From contig DUQR01000006.1 of NCBI GenBank assembly GCA_012837715.1, positions 1 through 57,476 of the forward strand: DNA of 57,476 nucleotides. The letters are read 5' to 3'. Below the pieces are notes generated by a model. It had not been told where the DNA came from. It was given only the letters and a program-made list of their open reading frames with translations, and ran no database searches. A program made the position numbers and the translations under genes. This stretch comes from Bacillota bacterium. GTDB taxonomy: Bacteria > Bacillota > UBA4882 > UBA10575. Positions within the stretch are counted from its first letter, which is position 1, and each line of letters opens with the position of its first letter. Of the stretch, positions 45,842-55,076 are shown piece by piece.

Positions 45842-47989
45842 ATGAAACGTATTTCTTTTCGTGTTTTGCTGCTTGTTGCCGGTCTTATTCTGGTTGTCTT
45901 AGTGCTGACCGCCTCTCTGACTGGGCAGGAGCCCAGTCGGGAACAGGTTTTGACGCAAATGGTAATCAGTTCGCTGTTGACTTGGCATTGCGAGCCGCCC
46001 GCCGATCTGGATCTTTGGTCCGAAAAGGCCTTCGATCTTTATTTGCGCGCCCTTGATTATAATAAACGTTTTTTTACCAAGGCTGATCTCCAAACCTTGA
46101 CAGCTTTCCGGTTTAAACTTGATGATGAGGTCCGCCACGGAACCCAGGAGTTTTTTACGCTTTCCTGGGAAATTTTAAGTAAACGGATCCGGGAAGTACA
46201 AGGCTATACCGATACTATTCTGAACAAACCCTTTACTTTTACCGTCGACGAATATTTAGAGACCGATCCGGAGAAAAGGGATTATCCCCGAAATGGGCAA
46301 GAATTAAAAGAGTTATGGCGAAAAGTGGTTAAAGCACAGACTTTGAGTGTTTATATCGACCTCTTAATGGCCGAAGGTGAAAACAAAGCTGACCCGGAGG
46401 AAAAATGGGCTAGGCTTCTGGAAAAACCGTTTCAACCGGCAATCGAGGAAAAGGCCCGCGCCAAAGTGAGGCAGGATTTAAACCGGGCCTTTCGACGGCT
46501 GTTGACCGAAAAACAGGAGGATCGTTATGCCCGGTATCTGAATGCGTTGACTTCCAGTTTTGACCCGCATACGAACTATTTGCCGCCAAAAGCAAAACAG
46601 GATCTGGATATTCAATTAAGTGGGGTTCTGGAAGGAATCGGAGCCACCCTTCAGGAAGACGGGGATTATATCAAGGTTGTGGAGATTATTCCCGGTGGCC
46701 CGTCCTGGCGACAGGGCAAATTAAAAGAAGGGGATATAATCTTAAAAGTAGCGCAGGGCGCCGGAGAACCGGTGGATTTAATCAATATGCCGGTGGATGA
46801 AGCGGTCCGGTATATTCGGGGTAAAAAAGGGACTGAAGTAACTTTGACCGTGAAAAAAATGGACGGACAGATCGAAGAGATTACTATCCTCCGCGATATT
46901 GTCGTTCTTGAGGAGACTTATGCCAAAGCGGTGGTGATTAAGGCCCCCAAGGCCGGGCCGAAAGTTGGATATATCGCGCTTCCTTCTTTTTACCGGGATT
47001 TTAATGCGCTGAACGGCCGGTCTTCCAGCGATGACGTCCGTAAGGAACTGGAGAAATTAAAAAAAGCGGAAGTGGAGGGGGTCATCCTCGATCTCCGGAA
47101 TAATAAGGGCGGCGCCTTAGATGATGCGGTGAAGATGGCTGGTCTTTTTATTGAATCTGGTCCAGTTGTCCAGGCGAAAGACCAAAAAGGGAAAATTGTT
47201 GTTTTACAGGATCCCGATCCCGAGGTGGTCTACGCCGGACCTTTGGTTGTGTTGATCAATTCCCTTAGCGCGTCCGCTTCTGAGATTTTAGCTGCCGCCT
47301 TACAGGATTACGGGCGGGCGGTTATTGTCGGCAGCCCCCATTCTTTCGGGAAGGGAACCGTCCAAGGGATGGTTAACCTGGATTACCTGTTGGATTATCT
47401 TTATCCGCGACAAGCGGCGTATAAACCATTAGGCACGATTAAATTGACCGAGGAAAAATACTACCGGATTAACGGCGGCGCCACTCAACTAAAAGGGGTC
47501 CAATCGGATCTGGTGTTACCCGATCCCTACGCCTTCTTGGAGATTGGGGAGCGCTATTATGATTATGTGCTGCCGTGGGATCAGGTCCAGCCCTTGACTT
47601 ACCAGAAATGGACCGGAAACCATTGGGATCTGGCCACCCTCAAGGCGAACAGCGCCCAACGGTTGGCGGTTAATCCCTACTTTGCGCTTGTCCAGAAGAA
47701 TGTGGACCAGATTCGTAAGCAACAGGAAGAGACTTTGCAACCTCTACAACTGGCCAAACACCTTGCCATCCAGCAGCAGCTGGAAGCAGAGGTGGCGGAG
47801 ATAAACGCCGGGATGGACCGGACCACCGGGCTAGACTTCAAGTCGCTTAGCGCAAAGGAGCAAGCGAAGGAAGAGTTGGAACGGGAACAGGAATGGGTGC
47901 AGCAGTTGGAGAAAGATTTTTATTTGGAGGAAGCGGTGAACGTTTTACAGGATATGATTGCCGCCACTCCAGCGGCCGCTGCAGCATAG
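45842..47989 (+). CDS. prc: Tail-specific protease Prc (S41 family)
   Basis: The 715-residue protein has an uncleaved or weakly cleaved signal segment (VLLLVAGLILVVLVLTASL), an N-terminal helical domain, a PDZ domain (about 255-345; LSGVLEGIGATLQEDG, IKVVEIIPGGPSWRQGKLKEGDII), the S41 catalytic domain and a C-terminal helical domain. The Ser/Lys dyad is Ser478 (SLSASASE) and Lys504 (SFGKGTVQ); LRNNKGGALDDAV is the conserved core. This long architecture is the Prc type of Gram-negative periplasm, not the short CtpA/CtpB of monoderm Firmicutes. Prc trims lipoproteins and controls murein hydrolases. It has its own promoter and terminator. Confidence 0.92.
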   Translation: MKRISFRVLLLVAGLILVVLVLTASLTGQEPSREQVLTQMVISSLLTWHCEPPADLDLWSEKAFDLYLRALDYNKRFFTKADLQTLTAFRFKLDDEVRHGTQEFFTLSWEILSKRIREVQGYTDTILNKPFTFTVDEYLETDPEKRDYPRNGQELKELWRKVVKAQTLSVYIDLLMAEGENKADPEEKWARLLEKPFQPAIEEKARAKVRQDLNRAFRRLLTEKQEDRYARYLNALTSSFDPHTNYLPPKAKQDLDIQLSGVLEGIGATLQEDGDYIKVVEIIPGGPSWRQGKLKEGDIILKVAQGAGEPVDLINMPVDEAVRYIRGKKGTEVTLTVKKMDGQIEEITILRDIVVLEETYAKAVVIKAPKAGPKVGYIALPSFYRDFNALNGRSSSDDVRKELEKLKKAEVEGVILDLRNNKGGALDDAVKMAGLFIESGPVVQAKDQKGKIVVLQDPDPEVVYAGPLVVLINSLSASASEILAAALQDYGRAVIVGSPHSFGKGTVQGMVNLDYLLDYLYPRQAAYKPLGTIKLTEEKYYRINGGATQLKGVQSDLVLPDPYAFLEIGERYYDYVLPWDQVQPLTYQKWTGNHWDLATLKANSAQRLAVNPYFALVQKNVDQIRKQQEETLQPLQLAKHLAIQQQLEAEVAEINAGMDRTTGLDFKSLSAKEQAKEELEREQEWVQQLEKDFYLEEAVNVLQDMIAATPAAAAA

Positions 47990-48011
47990 CACGGATTTTA
48001 CCAACAACCAA

Positions 48012-48036
48012 GGGCGCCGTTAGGGCGCCCTTTTAT
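48012..48036 (+). terminator. Intrinsic terminator after prc
   Basis: GGGCGCC (48012-48018) pairs with GGCGCCC (48024-48030), followed by TTTT. Confidence 0.85.
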
Positions 48037-48194
48037 ATAACGGATTTTGGCGTTATCTTTTGCTTCAATCTATGGAGAGCTAATTTAAGACCCTCTTGGT
48101 GCTGTCTTAGAATTCTTTCTACTGGTCACCAAGGAAAAAGTTTGTTGCCTAGGGTGTTCGGGGGACAAGAAATTGAATAAAAGGAGGAAACTGG

Positions 48195-49646
48195 ATGGGA
48201 GAAGCCGATCTCGGACTTATTGGTTTGGCGGTGATGGGTGAAAACCTCGTGATGAACATGGAGAGTAAAGGTTTTACCGTCGCGGTCTTCAACCGGACGG
48301 TGGAAAAGGTCACTAATTTCGTGGCAGGGCGGGCGAAGGGGAAGAAGATTATCGGCGCCTCTTCCTTGGAAGAACTGGTGGCCAGTTTGAAAAAACCGCG
48401 CAAAGTGATGCTAATGGTGAAGGCGGGGCCACCGGTGGATACGTTTATCGATCTGTTAATTCCCCTGTTGGAACCGGGAGATATCATTATCGATGGGGGG
48501 AATTCCCATTTTCCCGATACGATCCGGCGGACGAAATATGTGGAAGAAAAAGGATTGTTGTACATCGGGACCGGGGTATCCGGTGGGGAAGAAGGCGCCC
48601 TCCACGGGCCTAGTTTAATGCCGGGCGGTTCTCCGGCGGCTTGGCCCCATGTACAGCCGATCCTGCAAGCGATTGCGGCGAAGGTGGAAGGGGGTAGTCC
48701 CTGTTGCGAGTGGGTTGGCGAAGATGGCGCCGGACATTTTGTCAAAATGGTACATAATGGAATTGAATACGGGGACATGCAGTTGATTTGTGAAGCTTAT
48801 CATCTGATGAAGGACCTCTTGGGGCTTTCGGCCGAGGAAATGCATGCCGTCTTTAAGGAATGGAACGAAGGCGAACTCAACAGTTACTTAATTGAGATTA
48901 CCCGTGATATCCTGGCCTATAAAGATGAGGACGGAACCCCCTTGGTGGAGAAGATTTTAGATACGGCCGGTCAAAAAGGGACCGGGAAATGGACGGGAAT
49001 CGCCGCTTTTAACGAAGGGGTGCCTTTGACCCTGATTGGTGAGGCTGTTTTTTCCCGTTGCTTGTCGGCTTTGAAAGAAGAGCGGGAGGCAGCGGCGCAG
49101 GTTTTAACCGGACCCCGGCCCAAGTTCACCGGGGATAAGCAAGCTTTTATCGAGGCCATCCGGCAGGCGCTCTATGCTTCGAAGATTGTTTCCTACGCGC
49201 AAGGTTATACCCTGATGCGGAGCGCAGCCCAGACTTACGGTTGGAACTTGAATTACGGCGGGATTGCGCTGATCTGGCGAGGTGGGTGTATCATCCGTTC
49301 GGTTTTTCTGGGGAAGATTAAAGAGGCCTTTGAAAAGGACCCGAAGCTACCAAACCTGTTATTGGATCCATTCTTCAAAGCCAAAGTGGAAGCAGCCCAG
49401 GAAAGCTGGCGGCAGGTCTGCGCTACGGCGCTCTCCAATGGGATTCCGGTCCCGGCTTTTACCTCCGCCCTTTGCTATTACGATGGCTACCGGAGCGCCC
49501 GTTTACCGGCCAATCTGCTCCAGGCGCAACGGGATTATTTTGGCGCCCATACATATGAGCGGGTCGACCGGCCACGGGGTGAATTTTTCCATACCAATTG
49601 GACCGGGAGCGGTGGTAGTACCTCCGCGACGACTTATACGGTTTAG
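48195..49646 (+). CDS. gnd: 6-Phosphogluconate dehydrogenase, decarboxylating
   Basis: The 483-residue protein is the long (about 470-480 residue) form. The NADP-binding start is [18 protein letters not shown]; catalytic residues lie in [19 protein letters not shown] (Lys, His and Asn). The 6PGD signature GQKGTGKWT and the C-terminal tail FHTNWTG follow. It makes ribulose 5-phosphate, carbon dioxide and NADPH. AAAGGAGGAAAC precedes the ATG. It heads a run with a LarA-type epimerase and UxaE. Thermotoga maritima likewise places gnd beside uxaE in a hexuronate cluster, so Gnd here may serve sugar-acid breakdown. Confidence 0.95.
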   Translation: MGEADLGLIGLAVMGENLVMNMESKGFTVAVFNRTVEKVTNFVAGRAKGKKIIGASSLEELVASLKKPRKVMLMVKAGPPVDTFIDLLIPLLEPGDIIIDGGNSHFPDTIRRTKYVEEKGLLYIGTGVSGGEEGALHGPSLMPGGSPAAWPHVQPILQAIAAKVEGGSPCCEWVGEDGAGHFVKMVHNGIEYGDMQLICEAYHLMKDLLGLSAEEMHAVFKEWNEGELNSYLIEITRDILAYKDEDGTPLVEKILDTAGQKGTGKWTGIAAFNEGVPLTLIGEAVFSRCLSALKEEREAAAQVLTGPRPKFTGDKQAFIEAIRQALYASKIVSYAQGYTLMRSAAQTYGWNLNYGGIALIWRGGCIIRSVFLGKIKEAFEKDPKLPNLLLDPFFKAKVEAAQESWRQVCATALSNGIPVPAFTSALCYYDGYRSARLPANLLQAQRDYFGAHTYERVDRPRGEFFHTNWTGSGGSTSATTYTV

Positions 49647-49662
49647 AAGGTGATACCGGCGC

Positions 49663-49686
49663 AAGCAGACCCCCAAGGGTTTGCTT
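49663..49686 (+). other. Intercistronic hairpin between gnd and the larA-like gene
   Basis: AAGCAGACCC (49663-49672) pairs with GGGTTTGCTT (49677-49686), with one G-U pair and a 4-base loop. No T-tract follows; partial termination or message processing is possible. Confidence 0.5.
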
Positions 49687-49753
49687 CCTACTAAAGATGG
49701 GGAATTGAGAAGACCGGTTACCAAAGTAAATATTTGAAAGCGGAGGGTGGGTT

Positions 49754-51061
49754 ATGGAAGAGATTGCTTTAACCGGTGACCACATTGACGCGCAGGTCTT
49801 AGAAAGGGAGCTTCATAGGTGGTTGGCGAGTCTGACCACTCCTTTGCGGAAAGTATTGCTGTTACCGCCAGATATCACCCGTTTTCACTCGCAAGCCGGT
49901 TTGGTTGTGCAGTTATTATATAAGGCGCTGGCTCCCCAGACGAAAGTGGAGATTATGCCCGCTTTAGGCACTCATGTGCCAATGACGGCGGAAGAACGGA
50001 TCCAGATGTTCGGGGCGGATATTCCGGCCGCCTGTTTTCTGGTCCATGACTGGCGGAATGATGTGGTGCAGATTGGGGAAGTACCGGCCGCGTTTGTGGC
50101 CTCCGTTTCCGAAGGGTTGGTCTCTTACCCGATCGGGGTTGAGGTCAACCGGCGCCTCTTGGATCCCGGTTATGACCTGATTGTCTCGATCGGACAGGTG
50201 GTCCCCCACGAGGTGGTGGGAATGGCCAACTATAACAAGAATATATTTGTCGGTTGCGGCGGGGAGGAGATCATTAACCGTTCTCATTTTCTGGGGGCTG
50301 TCTATGGTATGGAACGGATGATGGGACGGGCCGATACACCCGTGCGTAAAGTCTTTAATTACGCCGAGGAACATTTTTTTGCCCGGATCCCGCTCCAGTA
50401 TATTTTAACGGTCACTACGACCCAGGGGGGAGAAACAAAACTCAACGGGTTATTTATCGGTCGCGACCAGCGGCTTTTTGCGGCGGCGGTCCGGGAAAGC
50501 CAGCGCCGGAATTTAGACCTCCTGGACCGGCCGCTAAAAAAGATTGTTGTTTACCTGGATCCGGGTGAGTTTAGGTCGACCTGGTTAGGAAATAAAGCGG
50601 TCTACCGGACAAGGATGGCCATTGCTGACGATGGGGAATTGCTGATTTTAGCTCCCGGCTTAAAACAGTTTGGGGAAGACGCCAAGATCGATGCTTTAAT
50701 CCGGAAATACGGATACCTGGGCAGCCGGCGGATTCTGGCTTTGGTGGAGGAAAACGAAGATCTGAAGAGTAATCTTTCTGCCGCCGCCCACTTGATTCAT
50801 GGTTCGTCGGAGGGGCGGTTCCGGATCACTTATGCCCCCGGCCATTTAAGCCGGGAGGAGATTGAAGGCGTGAACTTCGGTTATCTTCGTTTGTCCGAGG
50901 CGATGGCCAAATACGATCCAGTCCAACTGCAGGATGGGTTTAATACTTTGGCTGCTGGGGAAGAGATCTTTTATATTAGTAATCCGGCCTTAGGTCTATG
51001 GGCGCTAAAGGAGAATTTTAACGGGGTGGAGACCGGGAAGGAAGAGGCGCAGCATGATTGA
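49754..51061 (+). CDS. LarA-family nickel-pincer hydroxyacid racemase/epimerase
   Basis: The 435-residue protein has the LarA (DUF2088) N-domain. Counterparts of the Lactobacillus catalytic and cofactor residues are clear: Asp40/Arg43 in PPDITRFH, His74 in ALGTHVPMT, His152 in PHEVVG, Lys162 in YNKNIF and His178 in INRSHF. Spacings 152-162-178 equal those of LarA 174-184-200, so it should bind the nickel-pincer nucleotide through Lys162. LarB, LarC and LarE, which make the cofactor, are not in this window. The family includes lactate racemases and sugar-acid C2 epimerases. Neighbours gnd and uxaE favour an aldonate such as gluconate/mannonate as substrate; this is inference. It overlaps uxaE by 8 bases. 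Confidence 0.85.
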   Translation: MEEIALTGDHIDAQVLERELHRWLASLTTPLRKVLLLPPDITRFHSQAGLVVQLLYKALAPQTKVEIMPALGTHVPMTAEERIQMFGADIPAACFLVHDWRNDVVQIGEVPAAFVASVSEGLVSYPIGVEVNRRLLDPGYDLIVSIGQVVPHEVVGMANYNKNIFVGCGGEEIINRSHFLGAVYGMERMMGRADTPVRKVFNYAEEHFFARIPLQYILTVTTTQGGETKLNGLFIGRDQRLFAAAVRESQRRNLDLLDRPLKKIVVYLDPGEFRSTWLGNKAVYRTRMAIADDGELLILAPGLKQFGEDAKIDALIRKYGYLGSRRILALVEENEDLKSNLSAAAHLIHGSSEGRFRITYAPGHLSREEIEGVNFGYLRLSEAMAKYDPVQLQDGFNTLAAGEEIFYISNPALGLWALKENFNGVETGKEEAQHD

Positions 51062-52634
51062 TCTATCCTTATTGTACCGGGAAATTACGGCCGGAAAGGA
51101 GCTGGCCGACCTAAAAACCCTGGCTGGCGCCAATCCGGAATGGGGGGTTTACCCCGCTTCGCTCCATGCCGCTGGGGAGACGGTCCTCTTTTTACGCCGG
51201 GAGGGAACGGCGAAATACCTGGTGGCAGTCGGCGCTGCCGGTCCGGCTTACCAAGAGCTGGACGGAGAGGAAGAGACCGGCGGCGGGGTAAAAGTGAAAG
51301 TTTGTCCTTTATCGGTGGCCAACAGCCGGGTAATTCGCCGCTATTTTTCCTTCACCAATCCGGTGGCGCTGGCCAAAGAGAAAACCACTATTGGTCTGGG
51401 GGACCGGTTGGGGTTGGCTTCCGGCGGGCATTTAAGACTGTGCCGGCAATATCCTGAGCTCCGGCCGGTGCTGGCCCAACAGTCCATGCGGGAGTTAAGC
51501 CTCACCGGTCGTGATTACGATCAGGTCCTGGCGGATGCGGTCTGGGCCGTCTTCCAAGAAGATTATCAATGCGGCTTCGGGGCCGACGCTGATCATTTAA
51601 AGAAGTTGGACGAGATTAGGACGGCTTTGGCGGCGGGTTATACGATGATTACTTTAGACTGTTCCGAGCATATTCCCAATTTAACCCCGGAGCAAACGGA
51701 TGAGGTGACCCGGTTTTATAACGCGCTGTCCCCGGCGGAACGGGACCGTCTGGAAGCAACCTTTTTGGGACAAACCATTAAGCTGAAGACGGGCGCAAGT
51801 TTTCAATTTACCCCGGAAACGCTCCGGTATAATGCAGCCGTCTATCAGAAAGCGATCAATTTCGCCATTGATGTTTTTCACCAATTGATTAAGCCTGCGA
51901 CGCACCGGGTGGATTTTGAGGTTTCCATTGACGAAACCCTTACGCCGACCGCGCCCCTTTCCCATTATTTCGTTGCCGCCCAGTTAACCGCGGCCGGGGT
52001 TAAGGTAAACAGCCTGGCGCCCCGGTTCTGCGGGGAGTTTCAGAAGGGCGTTGATTACCGGGGTGATTTAGCCCAATTTACCACAGAATATCAAGAACAT
52101 ACCAAGATTGCCAATCATTTTGGTTATAAATTAAGTATTCATTCGGGCAGTGATAAATTTAGCGTTTTTCCGGTGATTGGCCGGGAAAGTAAAGGGCGCG
52201 TTCATGTTAAGACTGCCGGGACCAATTGGTTAGAGGCGGTGAAAGTAATAATTGTCGCCGAGCCTTCCTTTTACCGGGAGATCCACCGTTTTGCCCTGGA
52301 ACATCTGGACGAGGCGCGCCGGTACTATTATATCTCGGCCGATCCGAAACGGGTTCCGGCGCTGGCGGAGTTGGATGATGATGAATTGCCGGGGTTGATG
52401 GAGACCGATGATGCCCGGCAGATTATCCATATTACCTACGGCCAGATTCTGACGGCTAAAGATGCGGACGGCCGGTATTTGTTCCGGGATCGGATCCATG
52501 CTTGCCTACAGGCCAACGAAGAACTGTACTATCGATTTTTGGGAGACCACATTGGCAAGCATCTTCAAAGGTTGGGCTTGATCCGGGATAAGCTGCTTTG
52601 TAGCGCAAAAGGAGTAACAAGGCAAAAAGCTTAA
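51054..52634 (+). CDS. uxaE: Tagaturonate/fructuronate epimerase family protein
   Basis: The 526-residue protein resembles the UxaE family known from Thermotoga maritima, which interconverts D-tagaturonate and D-fructuronate with a divalent metal. Recognisable parts are GLGDRLGLASGGHLRL near residue 105, MITLDCSEHIPNL, VDFEVSIDETLTPTAPLSHY, KLSIHSGSDKFSVFPVIG and HVKTAGTNWLEAV, with many His/Asp/Glu candidates for metal binding. It joins galacturonate and glucuronate breakdown at the keto-acid stage. ATG 51054 lies inside the end of the larA-like gene behind GGAAGAGG. I am confident of the family, less of the exact substrate. Confidence 0.83.
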   Translation: MIDLSLLYREITAGKELADLKTLAGANPEWGVYPASLHAAGETVLFLRREGTAKYLVAVGAAGPAYQELDGEEETGGGVKVKVCPLSVANSRVIRRYFSFTNPVALAKEKTTIGLGDRLGLASGGHLRLCRQYPELRPVLAQQSMRELSLTGRDYDQVLADAVWAVFQEDYQCGFGADADHLKKLDEIRTALAAGYTMITLDCSEHIPNLTPEQTDEVTRFYNALSPAERDRLEATFLGQTIKLKTGASFQFTPETLRYNAAVYQKAINFAIDVFHQLIKPATHRVDFEVSIDETLTPTAPLSHYFVAAQLTAAGVKVNSLAPRFCGEFQKGVDYRGDLAQFTTEYQEHTKIANHFGYKLSIHSGSDKFSVFPVIGRESKGRVHVKTAGTNWLEAVKVIIVAEPSFYREIHRFALEHLDEARRYYYISADPKRVPALAELDDDELPGLMETDDARQIIHITYGQILTAKDADGRYLFRDRIHACLQANEELYYRFLGDHIGKHLQRLGLIRDKLLCSAKGVTRQKA

Positions 52635-52641
52635 TTGGGGC

Positions 52642-52752
52642 TTTTTACGTTGTCCTTGGACTCAACAATTCCAACAAAATATATTGATAGCCAAATTTAA
52701 GCAAAATACTATATATTGCATTGAAATCCTTTGATTGGTTACAACGTAAAAA
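52642..52752 (-). repeat. Nested palindromic intergenic repeat, copy 2 (inverted relative to copy 1)
   Basis: The element is bounded by TTTTTACGTTGT (52642-52653) and ACAACGTAAAAA (52741-52752), a perfect 12-base inverted repeat. The inner arms match those of copy 1. It lies 8 bases after the uxaE stop and just before the glnS promoter, so it may also act as a bidirectional terminator or insulator. Confidence 0.75.
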
Positions 52753-52770
52753 GTGTAGTTGGAAAATGCG

Positions 52771-52799
52771 TTGACCGACCGGGAAAAGCAGGGTAGAAT
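52771..52799 (+). promoter_or_regulatory. Promoter of glnS
   Basis: TTGACC (52771-52776) and TAGAAT (52794-52799) are 17 bases apart and lie immediately after the repeat. The start codon is 39 bases past the -10. Confidence 0.65.
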
Positions 52800-52837
52800 A
52801 GGAATCTAGAAGGATAATTTTACGGGGGGAGAGGCTA

Positions 52838-54517
52838 ATGAGCATATCCGGTTATAATCCGGGGTCCAACTTTATCGAGAGCATCATCGCGGAAGACCTG
52901 AAGAATCAGAAACACAACGGGGAGGTCGTCACGCGGTTTCCCCCTGAACCCAACGGTTATCTTCACATTGGGCACGCTAAATCCATCTGCCTGAATTTCT
53001 CGTTGGCGGCAAAGTATAACGGCCGTTGTCATCTGCGTTTTGATGATACCAATCCCAGTAAGGAAGATACAGAATACACCGAATCAATCCAAAGGGACAT
53101 AAAATGGCTGGGGTTTGATTGGGGCGAGTACCTCTATTATGCTTCCGACTACTTTGAACAGCTTTATGCGTACGCGGAGATGTTGATTAAAGCGGGGAAG
53201 GCTTATGTCTGCGATTTAAGCCCGGAAGAAATACGGGCCTACCGGGGGACGCTGACCGAACCGGGGAAAAATAGTCCTTACCGGGACCGGAGCGCCGAAG
53301 AGAACTTGGATCTTTTCCGGCGGATGCGGGCCGGGGAGTTCCCCGATGGTTCCCGCGTTTTACGGGCTAAGATCGATATGGCTTCACCCAACCTGAACAT
53401 GCGGGATCCGGTGATCTACCGGATTTTACGGGTGCCCCACCACCGCACCGGTGACCAGTGGTGTATCTATCCGATGTACGATTTTGCCCACCCGCTCTCC
53501 GATGCCTTGGAAAAGATCACCCATTCCATCTGTACGCTGGAATTTGAAGACCATCGACCGTTGTATAATTGGTTTATTCAACAACTGCCGGTGCCCCGCC
53601 AGTCCCAGCAAATTGAGTTTGCCCGCCTCAACCTGACCTACACGATGATGAGCAAACGTAAACTTTTACAATTGGTCCAGCAGGGAATCGTCCAGGGCTG
53701 GGATGACCCGCGGATGCCGACGATTGCCGGGATCCGGCGCCGGGGTTATACGCCCGCATCCATCCGGGATTTTTGTGAGCGGATCGGGGTGGCGAAAAGT
53801 AACAGCATGGTCGATATTGCTCTGTTGGAACATTGTCTCCGGGAAGACCTGAACAAACGGGCGCCGCGGGTCATGGGCGTTTTACGCCCGCTTAAGGTTG
53901 TATTGGAGAACTACCCGGAAGGTCAGGTCGAAGAGCTGGAGGCGGTGAATAATCCGGAAGATCCGGCAATGGGAGTGCGGAAAATACCCTTTTCCAAGGT
54001 CCTCTACATCGAAGCCGATGATTTTATGGAAGATCCGCCGAAAAAATTTTACCGTTTAGCTCCGGGACGGGAAGTGCGTTTACGGTACGGATATTTTATT
54101 AAGTGTACCGGGGTGGTGAAGGATGAATCCGGTAAGGTGGTGGAATTACGATGCACCTATGATCCGGAGACCAGGGGCGGAACCGCCCCCGACGGGCGGA
54201 AGGTTAAGGCGACTTTGCACTGGGTTTCGGCAGCCCATGCTTTACCGGCGGAGGTTCGTCTGTATGACCATCTGTTTACGGTTGAAGATCCGGGTGCGGC
54301 GGAGGATTTTACCGCTTGTCTTAACCCCAACTCCCTGCAGACTTTGACGGGCGCAATGGTGGAGCCTAGTTTGCGTGGCGCGGCGCCCGAAAGTAAATAC
54401 CAGTTTGAACGTTTAGGCTATTTTTGCGTGGATCCGGATTCCAACCCGGATCGATTAGTCTTTAACCGGACGGTATCTCTCCGTGACACCTGGGCGAAGA
54501 TTAGTAAAAAGAGCTAG
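52838..54517 (+). CDS. glnS: Glutaminyl-tRNA synthetase
   Basis: The 559-residue class I enzyme has [20 protein letters not shown] (HIGH motif) near residue 30 and MMSKRK (KMSKS motif) near 270, as well as GlnRS-type [31 protein letters not shown] and the two anticodon-binding beta-barrels at the C-terminus. Length matches bacterial GlnRS. Most Firmicutes lack GlnRS and form Gln-tRNA through GluRS and GatCAB, so its presence suggests transfer or an unusual lineage. The start follows ACGGGGGGAG. No T-box or other leader is seen in the 38-base untranslated region. Confidence 0.95.
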   Translation: MSISGYNPGSNFIESIIAEDLKNQKHNGEVVTRFPPEPNGYLHIGHAKSICLNFSLAAKYNGRCHLRFDDTNPSKEDTEYTESIQRDIKWLGFDWGEYLYYASDYFEQLYAYAEMLIKAGKAYVCDLSPEEIRAYRGTLTEPGKNSPYRDRSAEENLDLFRRMRAGEFPDGSRVLRAKIDMASPNLNMRDPVIYRILRVPHHRTGDQWCIYPMYDFAHPLSDALEKITHSICTLEFEDHRPLYNWFIQQLPVPRQSQQIEFARLNLTYTMMSKRKLLQLVQQGIVQGWDDPRMPTIAGIRRRGYTPASIRDFCERIGVAKSNSMVDIALLEHCLREDLNKRAPRVMGVLRPLKVVLENYPEGQVEELEAVNNPEDPAMGVRKIPFSKVLYIEADDFMEDPPKKFYRLAPGREVRLRYGYFIKCTGVVKDESGKVVELRCTYDPETRGGTAPDGRKVKATLHWVSAAHALPAEVRLYDHLFTVEDPGAAEDFTACLNPNSLQTLTGAMVEPSLRGAAPESKYQFERLGYFCVDPDSNPDRLVFNRTVSLRDTWAKISKKS

Positions 54518-54576
54518 TAATCTTTTGGAAAGGGAGATTCTGGACCAAAGTGAGGGTTAAATGAAAAGATCACGCC

Positions 54577-54613
54577 AAAAAAAACCGGCTTGGGAAAGGG
54601 AACCCCACGCCGG
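54577..54613 (-). terminator. Terminator for the 28-residue protein gene
   Basis: On the minus strand CCGGC (54613-54609) pairs with GCCGG (54589-54585), with an inner GGG/CCC pairing, followed by eight T's (54584-54577). Confidence 0.7.
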
Positions 54614-54661
54614 AAGGATAGAGAGAGGCTGACGGTCTGCAAACGGAGTATAACCGTTGGG

Positions 54662-54748
54662 TTAGAACAGGCCGAAAAGAAAGATCAAGAGGATAATAAC
54701 GACCACCAAGGTCAAGATCGAATCATGATCACCTTTAAAAGAACCCAT
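54662..54748 (-). CDS. 28-residue single-span membrane protein, YjcZ-like
   Basis: The peptide is MGSFKGDHDS followed by a hydrophobic stretch (ILTLVVVIILLIFLFGLF) ending at TAA. It begins behind GGAGGGTG, 5 bases from the ATG, and has its own terminator downstream. Short Gly/Phe/Asp-then-hydrophobic proteins of this shape are common in spore-forming Firmicutes (YjcZ/sporulation-associated family), but the match is by pattern only. The longer plus-strand frame over the same bases has no ribosome-binding site. Confidence 0.65.
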   Translation of the reverse strand: MGSFKGDHDSILTLVVVIILLIFLFGLF

Positions 54749-54878
54749 CTTTTCACCCTCCAATACAAATCCCTGCTTTAATACTATCATATGGTCCGGG
54801 TGGGTAAGAAGGAACACGGCTTTTCGTATAAGATCAAAATTTTATGCATAAAAGGGGAGGAACCGGGATATACTTTTA

Positions 54879-55055
54879 TTGCAGCCGGATGAAAAGGCGC
54901 CAAAAGTCGAGCATCCTTTTGAGGGTGAGTACTACCCTTAGCGTGTGAACGGAGTGATGCTGGCTTTTCAACTAAATCCGACTGCAGCAAAAAGATGACG
55001 CTAGTGCGCGCCAAGTCATCTTTTGAGGGGGGTTCTGGTGACCCCCCTTTTTTTT
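54879..55055 (+). ncRNA. Unassigned structured RNA with its own terminator
   Basis: A closing helix TTGCAG-C-CGGAT (54879-54890) pairs with ATCCG-A-CTGCAG (54976-54987). Inside, AAAAG (54902-54906) and AGCATC (54910-54915) pair with GATGCT (54956-54961) and CTTTT (54964-54968), and AGGGT (54922-54926) pairs with ACCCT (54934-54938). A second hairpin follows: AAAAGATGAC (54990-54999) with GTCATCTTTT (55015-55024). The strong terminator at 55027 ends it. A competing pairing GGCGC (54896-54900) with GCGCC (55008-55012) is possible. No plus-strand gene follows, so it is more likely a stand-alone small RNA than a riboswitch. I see no RNase P, tmRNA, SRP RNA or 6S signature. Confidence 0.55.
55027..55055 (+). 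terminator. Strong intrinsic terminator ending the structured RNA
   Basis: GGGGGGT (55027-55033) pairs with ACCCCCC (55041-55047), followed by eight T's (55048-55055). It faces the convergent tcdA gene but lacks a T-tract on the minus strand. Confidence 0.9.
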
Positions 55056-55076
55056 ATCTGCGGCCGTGGGCGTTTT

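Noticed and set aside
54879..55055. Assignment as 6S RNA
   Set aside because: The fold is a branched domain with a short closing helix, not a long rod with a central open bubble.
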